64,000 nt of DNA. It comes from Lithodes maja. Taxonomy: Eukaryota; Arthropoda; Malacostraca; Decapoda; Lithodidae. The notes beneath the pieces were generated by a model, which did no database searches, had not been told where the DNA came from, and was given only the letters and a program-made list of their open reading frames with translations. This document shows, piece after piece, positions 10,263 to 19,923 of the stretch. Numbering within the stretch: position 1 is the stretch's first letter; every line of letters starts with the position of its first letter. The stretch lies in contig JBAKBP010007985.1 in the NCBI GenBank assembly GCA_037953745.1, positions 30,980 to 94,979 of the forward strand, read 5' to 3'. Made by a program: the position numbers and the translations under genes.

Positions 10263-11030
10263 TATCGTATAAATACGATAGAATATGACTCTTTTGTGAT
10301 CTCGTATGTCTCTGTGACGTCATGATCTCTCCTACAGCACGACGTAGGACGAGTAGATCGTATATTATAAGATTGTAAATAAGTTAAGTTATAAAAGGCC
10401 TAATATGCTATTAAGCAATATTGCCATGGTCTTATGTAGTATATATGAATTTATCGTATATATTAATATAATTTATCGTATAGAGCAACCTAGATGCGGT
10501 ACGATAATTTGGGCTCCTGGCATTTTGCCAAGGCAGCAAGGTGTGTCTTCAAGGAACACCAGAGCCTTCACGAACACCAACCAGTTAACATCTAAATTTC
10601 CGCCCTCAGTTGATCGAGCTTTTGTGCCTCTAATCACAATACACATACAGCAATACACTCAGCTACACCATCACGACGCTCTCATCGACACCATGACTGA
10701 CTGATAGATAAGCATAATATTCATGTCCATTCCCATGTAATCATTTATTCTTTCTTTAACTTGACTCGAGTCTTGGGACCGAAGTCTCGTTCCCCATTGT
10801 CCACCGCCATATTGGGTAAAACGTTCTCCCTTGCCTCATTGCCACGTGGAACTATTGGCGAGTTAATTCCTGGCTAATATTAACCCTTATAACCTTACCC
10901 TATATATACATTTATTATGTGAGACCTTTGGATATAAATTAGCTTGTTTCAGATTGAATTCAATTTAGATTGATTTTATTTGATTCATTATAGCTTAGTA
11001 ATATTTAACTTCCATTGATAGTTTACCACA
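10263..11030 (+). repeat. BEL copy 1 5' LTR
   Basis: 768 bp, starting with the palindrome TATCGTATAAATACGATA and ending CCACA. A TATA-like box TATAAAAG lies at 10390-10397. A 99-codon frame (10405-10704) is open here and at the same place in both LTRs of copy 2. It is shorter than the 797-bp LTRs of copy 2, partly because a short stretch near the end (ATAAAGTAGGTTTCATTTAG in copy 2) is missing. Confidence 0.9.
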
Positions 11031-11068
11031 TTGGGAACTAGCTACCAGTAGGGGATTTTTCTAAGGCA

Positions 11069-11767
11069 ATGAGCAAGGGATTAGCCCAGGGATGCAGGAG
11101 CAAGGACCCCGGAGGGGTGGGGCTTGGCTATCTTCCTGTACCTCAGGCGCCGGTACCTCAGCGAATAGCCATAGTAGGGCATTCATATGCAACTAGGCTA
11201 AGGGCAGCTGACGGAGGAACTGAGTCGTATCGGGCGTCGGAGGGGGAAAGGACTTTCAGGCTGACCTACTTCGGGGTACCAGGAGCAACCGTTGAGACCC
11301 TGAAAGCCTCCCCCCAGTGGGGGCAGGTGGTTCGGTTTAGGCCGCATATGATCTTTTTGTTTATAGGCGGCAATGATATACGCCCCGGTACAGTACCCCG
11401 CGAGTTAGCTGACGCTATCAAAGAGGTGGCGCTGGATCTGGAGCGTGAGTCCGGAGGGAGCTGCAAGATCGTGGCAATTGAGAGCCGGACGAGAGTCCGA
11501 GGGTTCTCGGCGGCGGACTATGCTATAAAAAATTCTGTTAACCGCGCCCTGAGGTGTCGGTTAGTAGAAACGAAGCACCGCTTTGTTTCTCCCACTCTCA
11601 GCATCCGGAACCTCGACCAGGATGGTGTCCACCTCGATATAGACACCAATCAAGTCCTGTATGACAAGATTGTAGGGCTAACGAAGCGTTGGCTAGAGAG
11701 GGACGCCGGGGTTATATCATTGCGCCTGCCTAAGTTCTGCATCCCACCCATCATCTTTCCCCAATAA
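11069..11767 (+). CDS. SGNH-hydrolase-like protein in a BEL/Pao element
   Basis: This 232-residue intact frame lies between the LTR and gag. It has the four blocks of the SGNH/GDSL esterase fold: GHSY with the candidate nucleophile Ser39, a block II Gly in FGVPGAT (about 69-74), GGND at 100-103, and DGVH at 185-188 with candidate catalytic Asp185 and His188. Block I reads GHS instead of GDS. Such enzymes hydrolyse ester bonds in lipids or glycans; the substrate here is unknown and there is no signal peptide or membrane segment. A 215-bp gap separates it from the gag ATG. Copy 2 keeps both ends of this ORF but has lost the centre. Esterase domains are known in CR1-type LINE ORF1 proteins. I am not aware of one as a standard BEL component. 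Confidence 0.75.
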   Translation: MSKGLAQGCRSKDPGGVGLGYLPVPQAPVPQRIAIVGHSYATRLRAADGGTESYRASEGERTFRLTYFGVPGATVETLKASPQWGQVVRFRPHMIFLFIGGNDIRPGTVPRELADAIKEVALDLERESGGSCKIVAIESRTRVRGFSAADYAIKNSVNRALRCRLVETKHRFVSPTLSIRNLDQDGVHLDIDTNQVLYDKIVGLTKRWLERDAGVISLRLPKFCIPPIIFPQ

Positions 11768-11982
11768 TTTTCTTTTCAGTTTCAGACTTCCTGTGACATA
11801 TGACCTGACCTAACATTTTTTCTTGTTCAATATGATCCATTAGTAGGTATTGCTATTTAGTGTACTATTTTTTCTCCATAACATAGAAGTCCGCCGGTTG
11901 GCGTCTCTTAACTAGACTATTAATTTGCCGTTGTCTTTGTAACGTAACATTTAGATACATAGCCTATAGGCTTACATGCAAA

Positions 11983-13608
11983 ATGAATAAAAACGATAAA
12001 GAGACACCGTCTAGTGGGGTGCTGATCAAAGCCCCTAAAAATCAAAGGGCGGGACTTCGGGGAGTATTAAATAGGCTAATTGTGGACGTCAAAACTTTCA
12101 TCACTACTGCCGAACTAGAGGAATTGGAGGCTAGATTAGAGAACGTCCAAGCTACCCACGGTCGTATTACGGCTCTGAGTGAGGTGATTGTGGCTGACAT
12201 GACAGAGGAGGAAGAGATAGTTACAGAGTGTGATAATCGCGCCCTCTATGACGAACCTGTCTTTAGAGCGAAGTACCTATTACAGCGTGCTGTCGCGAGT
12301 AAGAAGGGAGGCGATAATGAGGCCCATAGAAGGGCTGACCCAAAACATACTGTACACCTCCCAAAGCTCAATCTTCCTACATTTGGGGGCAAGTTAACGG
12401 AGTGGTTAGCTTTCTGGGACGTATTTCGATCTACGGTTCATGAATCCTCTTTGGATAATGTCCGCAAGTTTCACTATCTGAAGGGACAAATGGAAGGAGA
12501 GGCCTTACATTTAATAGAGGGTTTTGCAGTAGTGGGTGGTAGTTATCTTGAAGCGGTACACTTATTAGAGTCCACATACGGGGATATAGAGCAGTTGAAG
12601 ATGGCCCATGTCGTTGCCTTGTTGGGGCTCGCAGAACCACAGTATAAGGTTGATGAGTTGACAAACTTCAGGGCAAATATGGAGTGCCATACTCTATCGC
12701 TAGACACCCTAGGGCTTACCACGCAGGAAATGATAGTCATTATCTTGCGTCAGAAGCTTCCTATGGCAATACTTGATAAGGTAAGATCATTTGAGCTGGG
12801 GGAGTTCAAAACTCAGTTCAGCAAGGAGATCAATAATCTACAGTTGAACAAAGGGAGAATGTATGTGTCGGGAGGGAGTGAGAATGTAGAGAAGAGGGGA
12901 ACAATAAGCATGACAGTGGGGACTAAAGAAAAGAAAGAGGGTGTGTATAAGAAACCAGCTCAGATGCTATGTAACAACAAACATAAATGGAGTTTCTGCG
13001 TAAAATACACAACAAATGAGACAAAACTAGCACAGGCGAAAAGATTGAAGCTATGTGTAGGTTGTCTAAGTAAAGAACATGGTAAGCAGGGACAATGTAC
13101 TGCTACATACTTAAGGCCCTGTCACCACTGCAAAGGACATCACTTTGATAAGTTGTGTCCTGCAGCAGATAAAGTCAAAGACGTCAAAACAGAGGGTACT
13201 ACAACTGTGACACTAGGTAGCACGCAAGACACCACTATATTGCCCACAATACAGATTCCCATGGAAGGTAATGACAGTAACAAGGTTTGTCGGGTACTTC
13301 TAGATCAAGGGTCTCAACGTTCCTTTATAAAGAGGTCCGTACTAGTGGGACTGAAGCACCGAATCGTAGGGGCCGAGACTCTTCGATTACAGGGCTTCAC
13401 AGGGGTTACTGATAAACAAGACTACGAGATAGCGGAGATTTCATATTTCTATCGTAAAAACAGGTACTTTATGACTTGTATCGTAGTAGACACCCTACCA
13501 GAATATGTATCTGTGGGTGTGAAGAAGGTGGAACACGCATTACGTAGCAAAGGGGTTAACTTGTCAGATCCCATGGGAACTCAGAGTGAGGTGCATGTTC
13601 TACTTGGT
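11983..13608 (+). CDS. BEL copy 1 gag and protease region, 3' truncated
   Basis: It starts MNKNDKETPSSGV, the same start as copy 2. It contains the DUF1759 gag region (VHLPKLNLPTFGGKLTEW near residue 122), Cys/His knuckles (CVGCLSKEHGKQGQC, CHHCKGHHFDKLC) and the retropepsin-like VLLDQGSQRSF near residue 440. A 9-bp deletion near 12970, between two CTATGTAA repeats, removes part of the first knuckle present in copy 2. The frame stays open past 13608 to 13935, but that part is antisense LINE sequence and not BEL protein. Confidence 0.85.
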
Positions 13609-13620
13609 CTATCTATCTAT

Positions 13621-13848
13621 CTATTGCCTGACGCCGTGATCCCTGAAGGGGTGGCCACGAACGAACCGCCCCCATGCACCTCTGTCCCCAGTCAGTCGAC
13701 GCCCCTCCCCCCAACCAGCACCGCCTTCATTCATGTAGTTCCTCACTCCATCCTTCCACCTCATATTCGGTCTACCTCTCCCCCTCTGTCCCTCCACCTC
13801 GCTCTCGTACACCCTCTTAGTCATTCTCTCGCTTTCCATACGTTCCAT
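13621..13848 (-). pseudogene. RTE-like LINE C-terminal tail, frame-shifted
   Basis: This frame overlaps the end of the long ORF and encodes MTKRVYESEVEGQRGRGRPNM and a following acidic/Gly-rich tail. That is the usual C-terminus of this LINE group (RxYxSExEGxRxRGRP). A one- or two-base indel near 13830-13850 moved it out of frame with the polymerase. Confidence 0.75.
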
Positions 13849-16633
13849 AATGGCCGAACCATCTCAAGTTGTTCCTTTTCACACTTTCCAGCACATCTAC
13901 CTCCACACCACACCTCCTCCTTACTTCCTCATTAGTCTGTCTATCCCTCCATGTAATTCCGCACGCACTCCTTAAGTAATTCATTTCCACTGCTCTCACT
14001 CTTGGTCTGAGTCTCTCAACCAACGTCCATGCTTCGCTTCCGTAAGTCAGTGTCGGGATTACCACACTGTCATGCAAGGACTTCTTCACTTCCATACTGA
14101 CCACCCTATTTCTTGTTACTGCTTTTAGCGTTCCTACAACCCCCTTCCCCTGTTGTACCCTCTCCCGCACCTCTTCATCCATAGTCCCATCTTTACTCAA
14201 CACACTGCCCAGATACTTAAAAGAGTTGACGATCTCCATAGCCTGACCGTTCAGCTTCATCTCACACTCTGTGACTTCACCCCTTTCGAAGACCATAACC
14301 TTGCTCTTCCCCGTATTTACCTTCAAATTCCGTTTTTCGCACACTGTTCCTAACTCATTTACCAGACCCTGCAACTCCCATTCATTATCACTCATCAGAA
14401 CTGTATCATCCGCAAACAGCAGTATAGGTAGCTTCCACTCAATTCCCTCCCTTTTCAGCGATACACCAACATCCACTGCTCTTGATAGTATTTCTTTCAT
14501 AACTCCATCCATATATACAGTAAACAACCACGGGGACAGCACACACCCCTGTTTCAAACCAACATTCAGGTCAAAGAACTCGCTCTGCTCACTCTCCACA
14601 CGTACTGCCGCCTTTGCACCCTCATACATGCTCTTCACTGCTTTCAGCAACTTGCCCTCTACTCCGTATATTCTAAGTACTTTCCACAAACCTTCTCTAT
14701 CCACTCTGTCATAGGCCTTCTCCAAGTCCATAAAGGCAACATACACCTTTTGTTTCTTCTCCAGATACTTCTCCACAACACAATTCAGGGTAAAAATCTG
14801 ATCTACACATCCTCTTCCCTTCCTAAAGCCTCCCTGCTCGTCGCCTATCCATTTCTCCGTTCTCACTCTCACTCTCTCAATCACTACCCTACTGTATACC
14901 TTCCCTACTACGCTTAGAAGACATATTCCTCGGTGGTTACCACACACTCCTCTTTCCCCTTTGCCCTTATATAGGGGGACTATTATGCCAGTCTTCCAGT
15001 CATCGGGTGCACTCCCCTTCTCCCATGCTAGTTTGCACATTTTCCTTACCCATTCTATCACTATCTCACCACCATACCTCAACATTTCCCCACACACTCC
15101 ATCTGTTCCTGGTGCTTTCCCCAACTTCACTCTTTTCATGGCTTCCCACACTTCTGACCTCCTGATCCCCACCTCCTCCTCCACTACTTCTCTTCTTCTC
15201 CCTCCCATACCATATCCAGCTATGTTTGCTGGCTCTTCATTCCTTTCATTTAGCAACTCACTGAAGTACTCCCTCCATCTTTCGACTCTCTCTTGCTTCT
15301 CGGCTAGCATTCTCCCATTCTTATCTTTCACACCCTTACTGTTTCCCTTGCTACCTTCCCTAACTTTCTTGACTTCTTTCCAGAACAGTTTCTTACTCTC
15401 CCTCCATTTTACACTCAGATTCCTTCCAAATTCCTCATCTACTCTTCTCTTACTTTCCTTCACTACTCTCTTCACCACCCTCTTACTCTCCACGTACCTC
15501 GCTCGTTTCTGTCTCTCGGAATCTTCATTCCCTCTACTACCCAACCACTCTCTATATGCTTTCTTCTTTTCTTCCACAGCTATTCTTACCTCTTCTGCCC
15601 ACCATGCTGTACCTTTCACTCCCCTCCCTCTTCTCCTCACTCCACACACCTCCTCACATGCTGCACAGATCTCATCCTTAAACACCTTGCTCATCTCCTC
15701 CACTTCCTCCATAACTTCCAGGTCGAACCCACCTAGTCGTCTTTCCACTGCTCTCCTGTACTCCTCCCTGACTTCCTCCTCCTGCAACCTCTCCACCCTC
15801 CTCACCATTCCACCCTCCTCTCGCCTCCCTCCCGCTCTCCTCACCCACTTCTTTTGTATCCTAACCTTAGCTACCACTACATAATGATCAGACAGACCCC
15901 CTCCAATACCCCTATACACCCTAGCATCCATCACAGATTTCTTCATTCGTTCATCCACACATACATAATCAATCAATGACTTTCGTTCCACCACTGTCTT
16001 ATCCTTCATCGTCAACATCCGTTTCCACGTGTACCTGTGGATCATTCTGTGTCGGAAGAAGGTGTTGGCTATCCACAGCCTCCTCCCCACACATACGTCC
16101 ACAAGTGCACTACCATTCCCATTCACCTCTGATGGTACCCCCCACCCTCCCACCACTCCCTCAACTTTCCTATCACCCACCTTACCATTCATATCTCCAA
16201 TCAGAAATATTCTTTCGTTCTTGTCAAACTTCTCCAGGCATGCCTCCACATTCATCCAGAACTCCTCTTTCTTTCTTTCAAGTATATCCTCTGTCGGGGC
16301 ATACACGCATACAATCACCCACGTTTGTATTCCTACTTTCATTCTCACCCACACAATTCTTGAACCCACAGACCCATACTCTCTTACACATTCCTTCCAT
16401 TTGCTACTTACAAACAAACATGCACCTTCTCTCGCTGTTCCTTCACTCACTCCAGCACACACACCCATTCCACACTCCCACTCTCTCACATCTGAACCTT
16501 TCCATTTGGTCTCTGTCATTCCACATACATCCAGCCTGGCATTCACTAACACTTCCAGAACCTCTCTCTCTTTTGTGCCATCATTCATGCCACTAACATT
16601 CCATGTAGCCATTCTCAGAATGTCCGAAGGCAT
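13817..16633 (-). CDS. RTE-like LINE polyprotein: AP endonuclease plus reverse transcriptase
   Basis: This 938-codon frame encodes the LINE enzyme that nicks target DNA and reverse-transcribes element RNA. The AP-endonuclease motifs are ATWNVSGMN (residue 8), TETKWKG (40), GDMNGKVGD (145), SLIDYVCVD (224) and LSDHYVVV (248). The reverse transcriptase motifs are APGTDGVCGEML, YKGKGERGVCGNHRGICLLS, EQGGFRKGRGCVDQIF, AFMDLEKAYDRVDREGLW, GLKQGCVLSPWLF and catalytic LLFADDTVLM. The frame ends early at WFGHYGTYGKREND, where a frameshift separates the last 75 or so residues. There are no other interruptions, so this is a fairly young insertion. Confidence 0.9.
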   Translation of the reverse strand: MPSDILRMATWNVSGMNDGTKEREVLEVLVNARLDVCGMTETKWKGSDVREWECGMGVCAGVSEGTAREGACLFVSSKWKECVREYGSVGSRIVWVRMKVGIQTWVIVCVYAPTEDILERKKEEFWMNVEACLEKFDKNERIFLIGDMNGKVGDRKVEGVVGGWGVPSEVNGNGSALVDVCVGRRLWIANTFFRHRMIHRYTWKRMLTMKDKTVVERKSLIDYVCVDERMKKSVMDARVYRGIGGGLSDHYVVVAKVRIQKKWVRRAGGRREEGGMVRRVERLQEEEVREEYRRAVERRLGGFDLEVMEEVEEMSKVFKDEICAACEEVCGVRRRGRGVKGTAWWAEEVRIAVEEKKKAYREWLGSRGNEDSERQKRARYVESKRVVKRVVKESKRRVDEEFGRNLSVKWRESKKLFWKEVKKVREGSKGNSKGVKDKNGRMLAEKQERVERWREYFSELLNERNEEPANIAGYGMGGRRREVVEEEVGIRRSEVWEAMKRVKLGKAPGTDGVCGEMLRYGGEIVIEWVRKMCKLAWEKGSAPDDWKTGIIVPLYKGKGERGVCGNHRGICLLSVVGKVYSRVVIERVRVRTEKWIGDEQGGFRKGRGCVDQIFTLNCVVEKYLEKKQKVYVAFMDLEKAYDRVDREGLWKVLRIYGVEGKLLKAVKSMYEGAKAAVRVESEQSEFFDLNVGLKQGCVLSPWLFTVYMDGVMKEILSRAVDVGVSLKREGIEWKLPILLFADDTVLMSDNEWELQGLVNELGTVCEKRNLKVNTGKSKVMVFERGEVTECEMKLNGQAMEIVNSFKYLGSVLSKDGTMDEEVRERVQQGKGVVGTLKAVTRNRVVSMEVKKSLHDSVVIPTLTYGSEAWTLVERLRPRVRAVEMNYLRSACGITWRDRQTNEEVRRRCGVEVDVLESVKRNNLRWFGHYGTYGKREND

Positions 16634-16820
16634 GTCCTTAGTCGGTCGTGGTTCGTCAACGTTGGTTCCGTCCGCATCCGAGGCTGTTCGTTCGTTTTTT
16701 TTTGCTTAGATATTTTTTCCGGGTGGGGGTCGCAAGCCCACCGACCCAACCTCTTTAGTCGCCTCTTACGACACGCAGAAGGCACGTGGGGCATATTCTA
16801 TTCCCTAACCCCCAGGGGGG

Positions 16821-18339
16821 ATATATATGATGATGACAATAAGTCATAGGGGGATAAAGCCCCTTCAACCCATTATTGTATCCCACGGCCAGGCGTTGGG
16901 TAAATTGTTTTGTTACTGGCCAGCGGATTGAGGGTGGCTTTACCAAGTTTACCCCAGCAGTTAAATTAGAAGCGAATGTAGGCCTAACTGCGAGCGTGCG
17001 ACTAGGCTATATAAACAAAGCTTTTGGTATGCCCACAACTACAACTCTTACCAAAACTGCAATTAGCCTATTTTTGTTTGTTTTTTCAGTCTAGGCTAAA
17101 TTGTGGAGGCTAGGCTAAATTATTTAGCTGCAATTAGCCTAGCCTATTTTTGTTTGTTCTTTCAGTCTAGGCTAAATTGTGGTAGGCTAGGCTAAATTTT
17201 TTAACATGTGTACTATTGTGTAGGCCTGTGCTTTCCAATAGAAGTAAAAATATGTAGCCTAGCCTAATTCAATTTTACTAAAACCCAAGCCTACCTGAAT
17301 ATAGCCCTATGCAGAGCTCAACAGCAAAAACAAAAACAAATATGTTGAGCAGTGAAATAAAATTAAGCTAAGCCTGTTTTCTCATAGGCCTAATAACCTA
17401 ATGAAGTATCCTATAGCCTAACCTAATTTAAGTTATTTCACAAAATACTAATAGGCCTACCCAGCCCTCCTCATGCATTATTTTCCATTGTTGTTGTTGT
17501 TGTTCCCCAAGCTGCATGGCCGAACAGCCCCAAGGCCCCGAGCAATTCCAAGGCCAGAACCAAGCGCCCCCACAGAACCCTCCCTGCCGACCACAATAAA
17601 GCCTGGGTGACCGAAGCCACTCCATGGCGGGGAGCTGAGGAGGGTGCAGAAACGCCCGGAAAACCAAAGCCCCACCCAGGGCCCTGTGCCCCTCAGCAAT
17701 TATGAAGAGAAAGTTGAGGGGCAAGGGAAAAATGTGACGCTTTGGCTTCCAATCTTGGTAGATTGGGAGGTCAATCCACGGAAAAGACGCCGTCACTTGA
17801 GATCTAGAAAATATATAAATTAAAGGAACAGTCAGAGTAAGCTATGGGTATGGCAGAGATCGCTCAGTTCTCACTCTGATAGACCAGCCCATCACCACAT
17901 GACTAGAACCCAATCCTCTCAGCATCAGCTAGGAAAGGCCCTAGAAAGCCGCCTTTGGCGGGGGGATAGCTCCCCTATTTCAACCCCTTTCGGGGTCGGG
18001 CACCCGCCCGATTTTCCATTGTAAAATAAGTTTGTGCTTAACTGCAGTAATGAAAGGTAGCCTATAAATAGGCGAGCCTATGTTGGCTGTGCAATTGTCT
18101 CGATTTGACCATTTTTACCTAATTAGGCCTAAAGCAGCCTGAGCCTATTCCCAACCCCCAAACAGTATCCCATGTTAAGCCAAGCTAGGCCTAGTCTAGT
18201 ATTACAATTTAAGGTAGCATTGAAGGAGACTACAGCAGGACTTACCTTTGACTGGGTATAGGCTATCCTAGTGTTTACTAGGCCTATACCCCTTTGAAAG
18301 GACATTAGCCTAGCCTAACCTTACCTAACCTATCATAGT
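16821..18339. other. No gene seen; dispersed repeats
   Basis: 16821-16890 is another copy of the foldback repeat. The rest is AGGCCTA/TAGGCTA-rich sequence. A GC-richer block lies at about 17460-18010, with a short GTT run at 17491-17505. A stretch at 18089-18339 is partly repeated at 24491-24636 and 25737-25823. The minus-strand open frames at 17428-17796 show no recognisable domain. Confidence 0.5.
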
Positions 18340-18507
18340 AATAATAATAATAATAATAAGCATGTTACTTATTTCTCATAAGCGCCAATTTTTCCGAAGA
18401 ATTCACTAGCGCTCGAAAAGAGAAAGAAAAAAGAACAAAAATCAATGCAACAAAAGAAGGCTTATATACAACACACATTTAACAATCACTAGCAGTGGCA
18501 AAATAGC

Positions 18508-19923
18508 CTAAACTCTATAGCCATCTGTCATGACACCTCTCTCAAGATCATAGCTTCTCTCAAAGAGAAAAGTCTTAAGTTGTCTCTTGAAGCATTCAAC
18601 AGAACTCAGTTGTCTCATGGACAGCGGCAACCTGTTATACAACCTCGGAGCCATGTAGGAGAATGACCTCTCAAAGAAAGAAGACTGCTGGAAAGCCCTT
18701 GGTTCATCAAGACGAAAAGGGTCATTGTCATGACGCACAACTACACCATGGTGTGCCGGTGGGCGCCTGAGCAGCTCCGCAAGGTACCTAGGCTCACCAA
18801 ATTTGAGAACCTTAAAAGTCACCAAACACAACTTAAATTCTATTCTTGCTCTTACTGGCAGCCAGTGCAGTTCTATGTGAAGAGATGTAGTAGGAGTTCT
18901 AGGTGGAACACCAAAAATTAGTCTTGCGGCCCTGTTAAGAACAGACTGAACTTTCTTCAAAATATAATTTGGAAGACCCACCAACAGGGCATTGCAATAA
19001 TCAACACGAGAGAAGACCAATGAGTGAACCAACGTCAGGAGGCAACGTCTGGTTATAAACGGCTTCACCAAATAGAGATTTCTGATGTGCAAGTAACAAC
19101 TTTTAACTATCTGGTTTACATGCTCTTTGAAATCTAATCGGGAGTTCACATATACACCCAGATTTCGAACAGAGTTGGCCGGTCGCAGCCGAGATCCACC
19201 CACATTGATGGAGAGGGCACCTACTATATCATCAGCTCTTCTATTTCCTCGGATGATGAGAATATCAGTTTTACCATCATTTAGTTTAAGTTTTCTCGCT
19301 CTCATCCACTTCTTGATATCAGACATCAACAATTCCATCTTACTCCGTATATCAACTATATTTGTGATTCTCACATAAATCTGGGTGTCATCTGCATAAA
19401 AGTGAAAGGTGACATTATGTGCACGAAGCAGAAGAGACAAACTGCTAATATAAATTACAAATAGGATAGGACCTAAAACTGATCCCTGCGGAACACCATA
19501 CCGCAGGGGTGTCGAGTCCGAGACCACTTGATTTACCATCACACTCTGGGATCTACCTGACAAGTACGACCCAAGAAGCAAGAGAGCGGAGTCACGCACA
19601 CCACAATCATAAAGATCACTCAATAACAACTCGTGATCCACTGTGTCAAAAGCCGCAGAGAGATCAAGCAAGACCAATAGTGAGGCCACACCATTGCAAA
19701 TGTTCTCAACTAGATCATTATGTACTCTAATCAATGCTGTTTCAGTTGAATGATGCTGTCGGTAAGCAGACTGAAAAATTGGGATAGTTTCATTCTGCAG
19801 AAGTAGTGGTTGTAATTGGTCAAGTATTGCACGCTCTAATATCTTTGATATGAAGGACAGGTTGGAGACAGGACGATAGTTCAACATGTTCTCAACATCA
19901 AGTCCAGGTTTCTTTAGAGTAGG
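18508..19923 (-). pseudogene. LINE ORF2, reverse transcriptase part
   Basis: Continues ORF2 after an in-frame TGA. Motifs are LNYRPVSNLSFISKILER, QSAYRQHHSTETALIRVHND, LLDLSAAFDTVDHELLL, YGVPQGSVLGPILFVIYI and catalytic FYADDTQIYV. The C-terminal half has the long thumb and tail typical of the L2/CR1 group (LHWLPVRARIEFKLC, PRLYNRLP) and ends DGYRV at 18508. The first ATG of the open piece (19887) lies inside the conserved domain and is not a natural start. The TGA fits a CGA-to-TGA change, a common CpG decay product. Confidence 0.9.

Larger units (their letters stand above)
10263..13608 (+). mobile_element. BEL/Pao retrotransposon copy 1, 3' truncated
   Basis: It comprises a 5' LTR (10263-11030), an SGNH-hydrolase-like ORF, gag and the protease part of pol. 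Alignment by eye to copy 2 at 49184-56512 is close throughout until 13608, where the sequence changes abruptly to the 3' tail of an RTE-like LINE. Reverse transcriptase, RNase H, integrase and the 3' LTR are absent. The sequence after the LTR lacks about 12 bases of the primer-binding site seen in copy 2. Confidence 0.9.
13609..16820 (-). mobile_element. RTE-like LINE, near full length
   Basis: Read on the minus strand, the element starts near 16820 with CCCCTGGGGGTTAGGG and a 5' UTR containing CGTGTCGTAAGAGGCGACT, which I associate with RTE-type LINEs. It carries one long ORF with endonuclease and reverse transcriptase and ends in a short ATAG-repeat tail at 13609-13625. The 3' end abuts BEL copy 1 and the 5' end abuts a foldback repeat, so the flanks do not match and no target duplication is visible. 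Assignment to the RTE clade is by motif style only. Confidence 0.75.

Noticed and set aside
13609..13935. C-terminal 109 residues of the copy 1 gag frame as a novel fused domain
   Set aside because: The DNA from 13609 on is the antisense of the RTE-like LINE 3' end; the open frame is read-through by chance.
14961..16709. Long plus-strand frames rich in Ser, Leu, Pro and Thr
   Set aside because: They are antisense to the RTE-like LINE ORF, whose codon bias keeps the opposite strand open. No domain is present.
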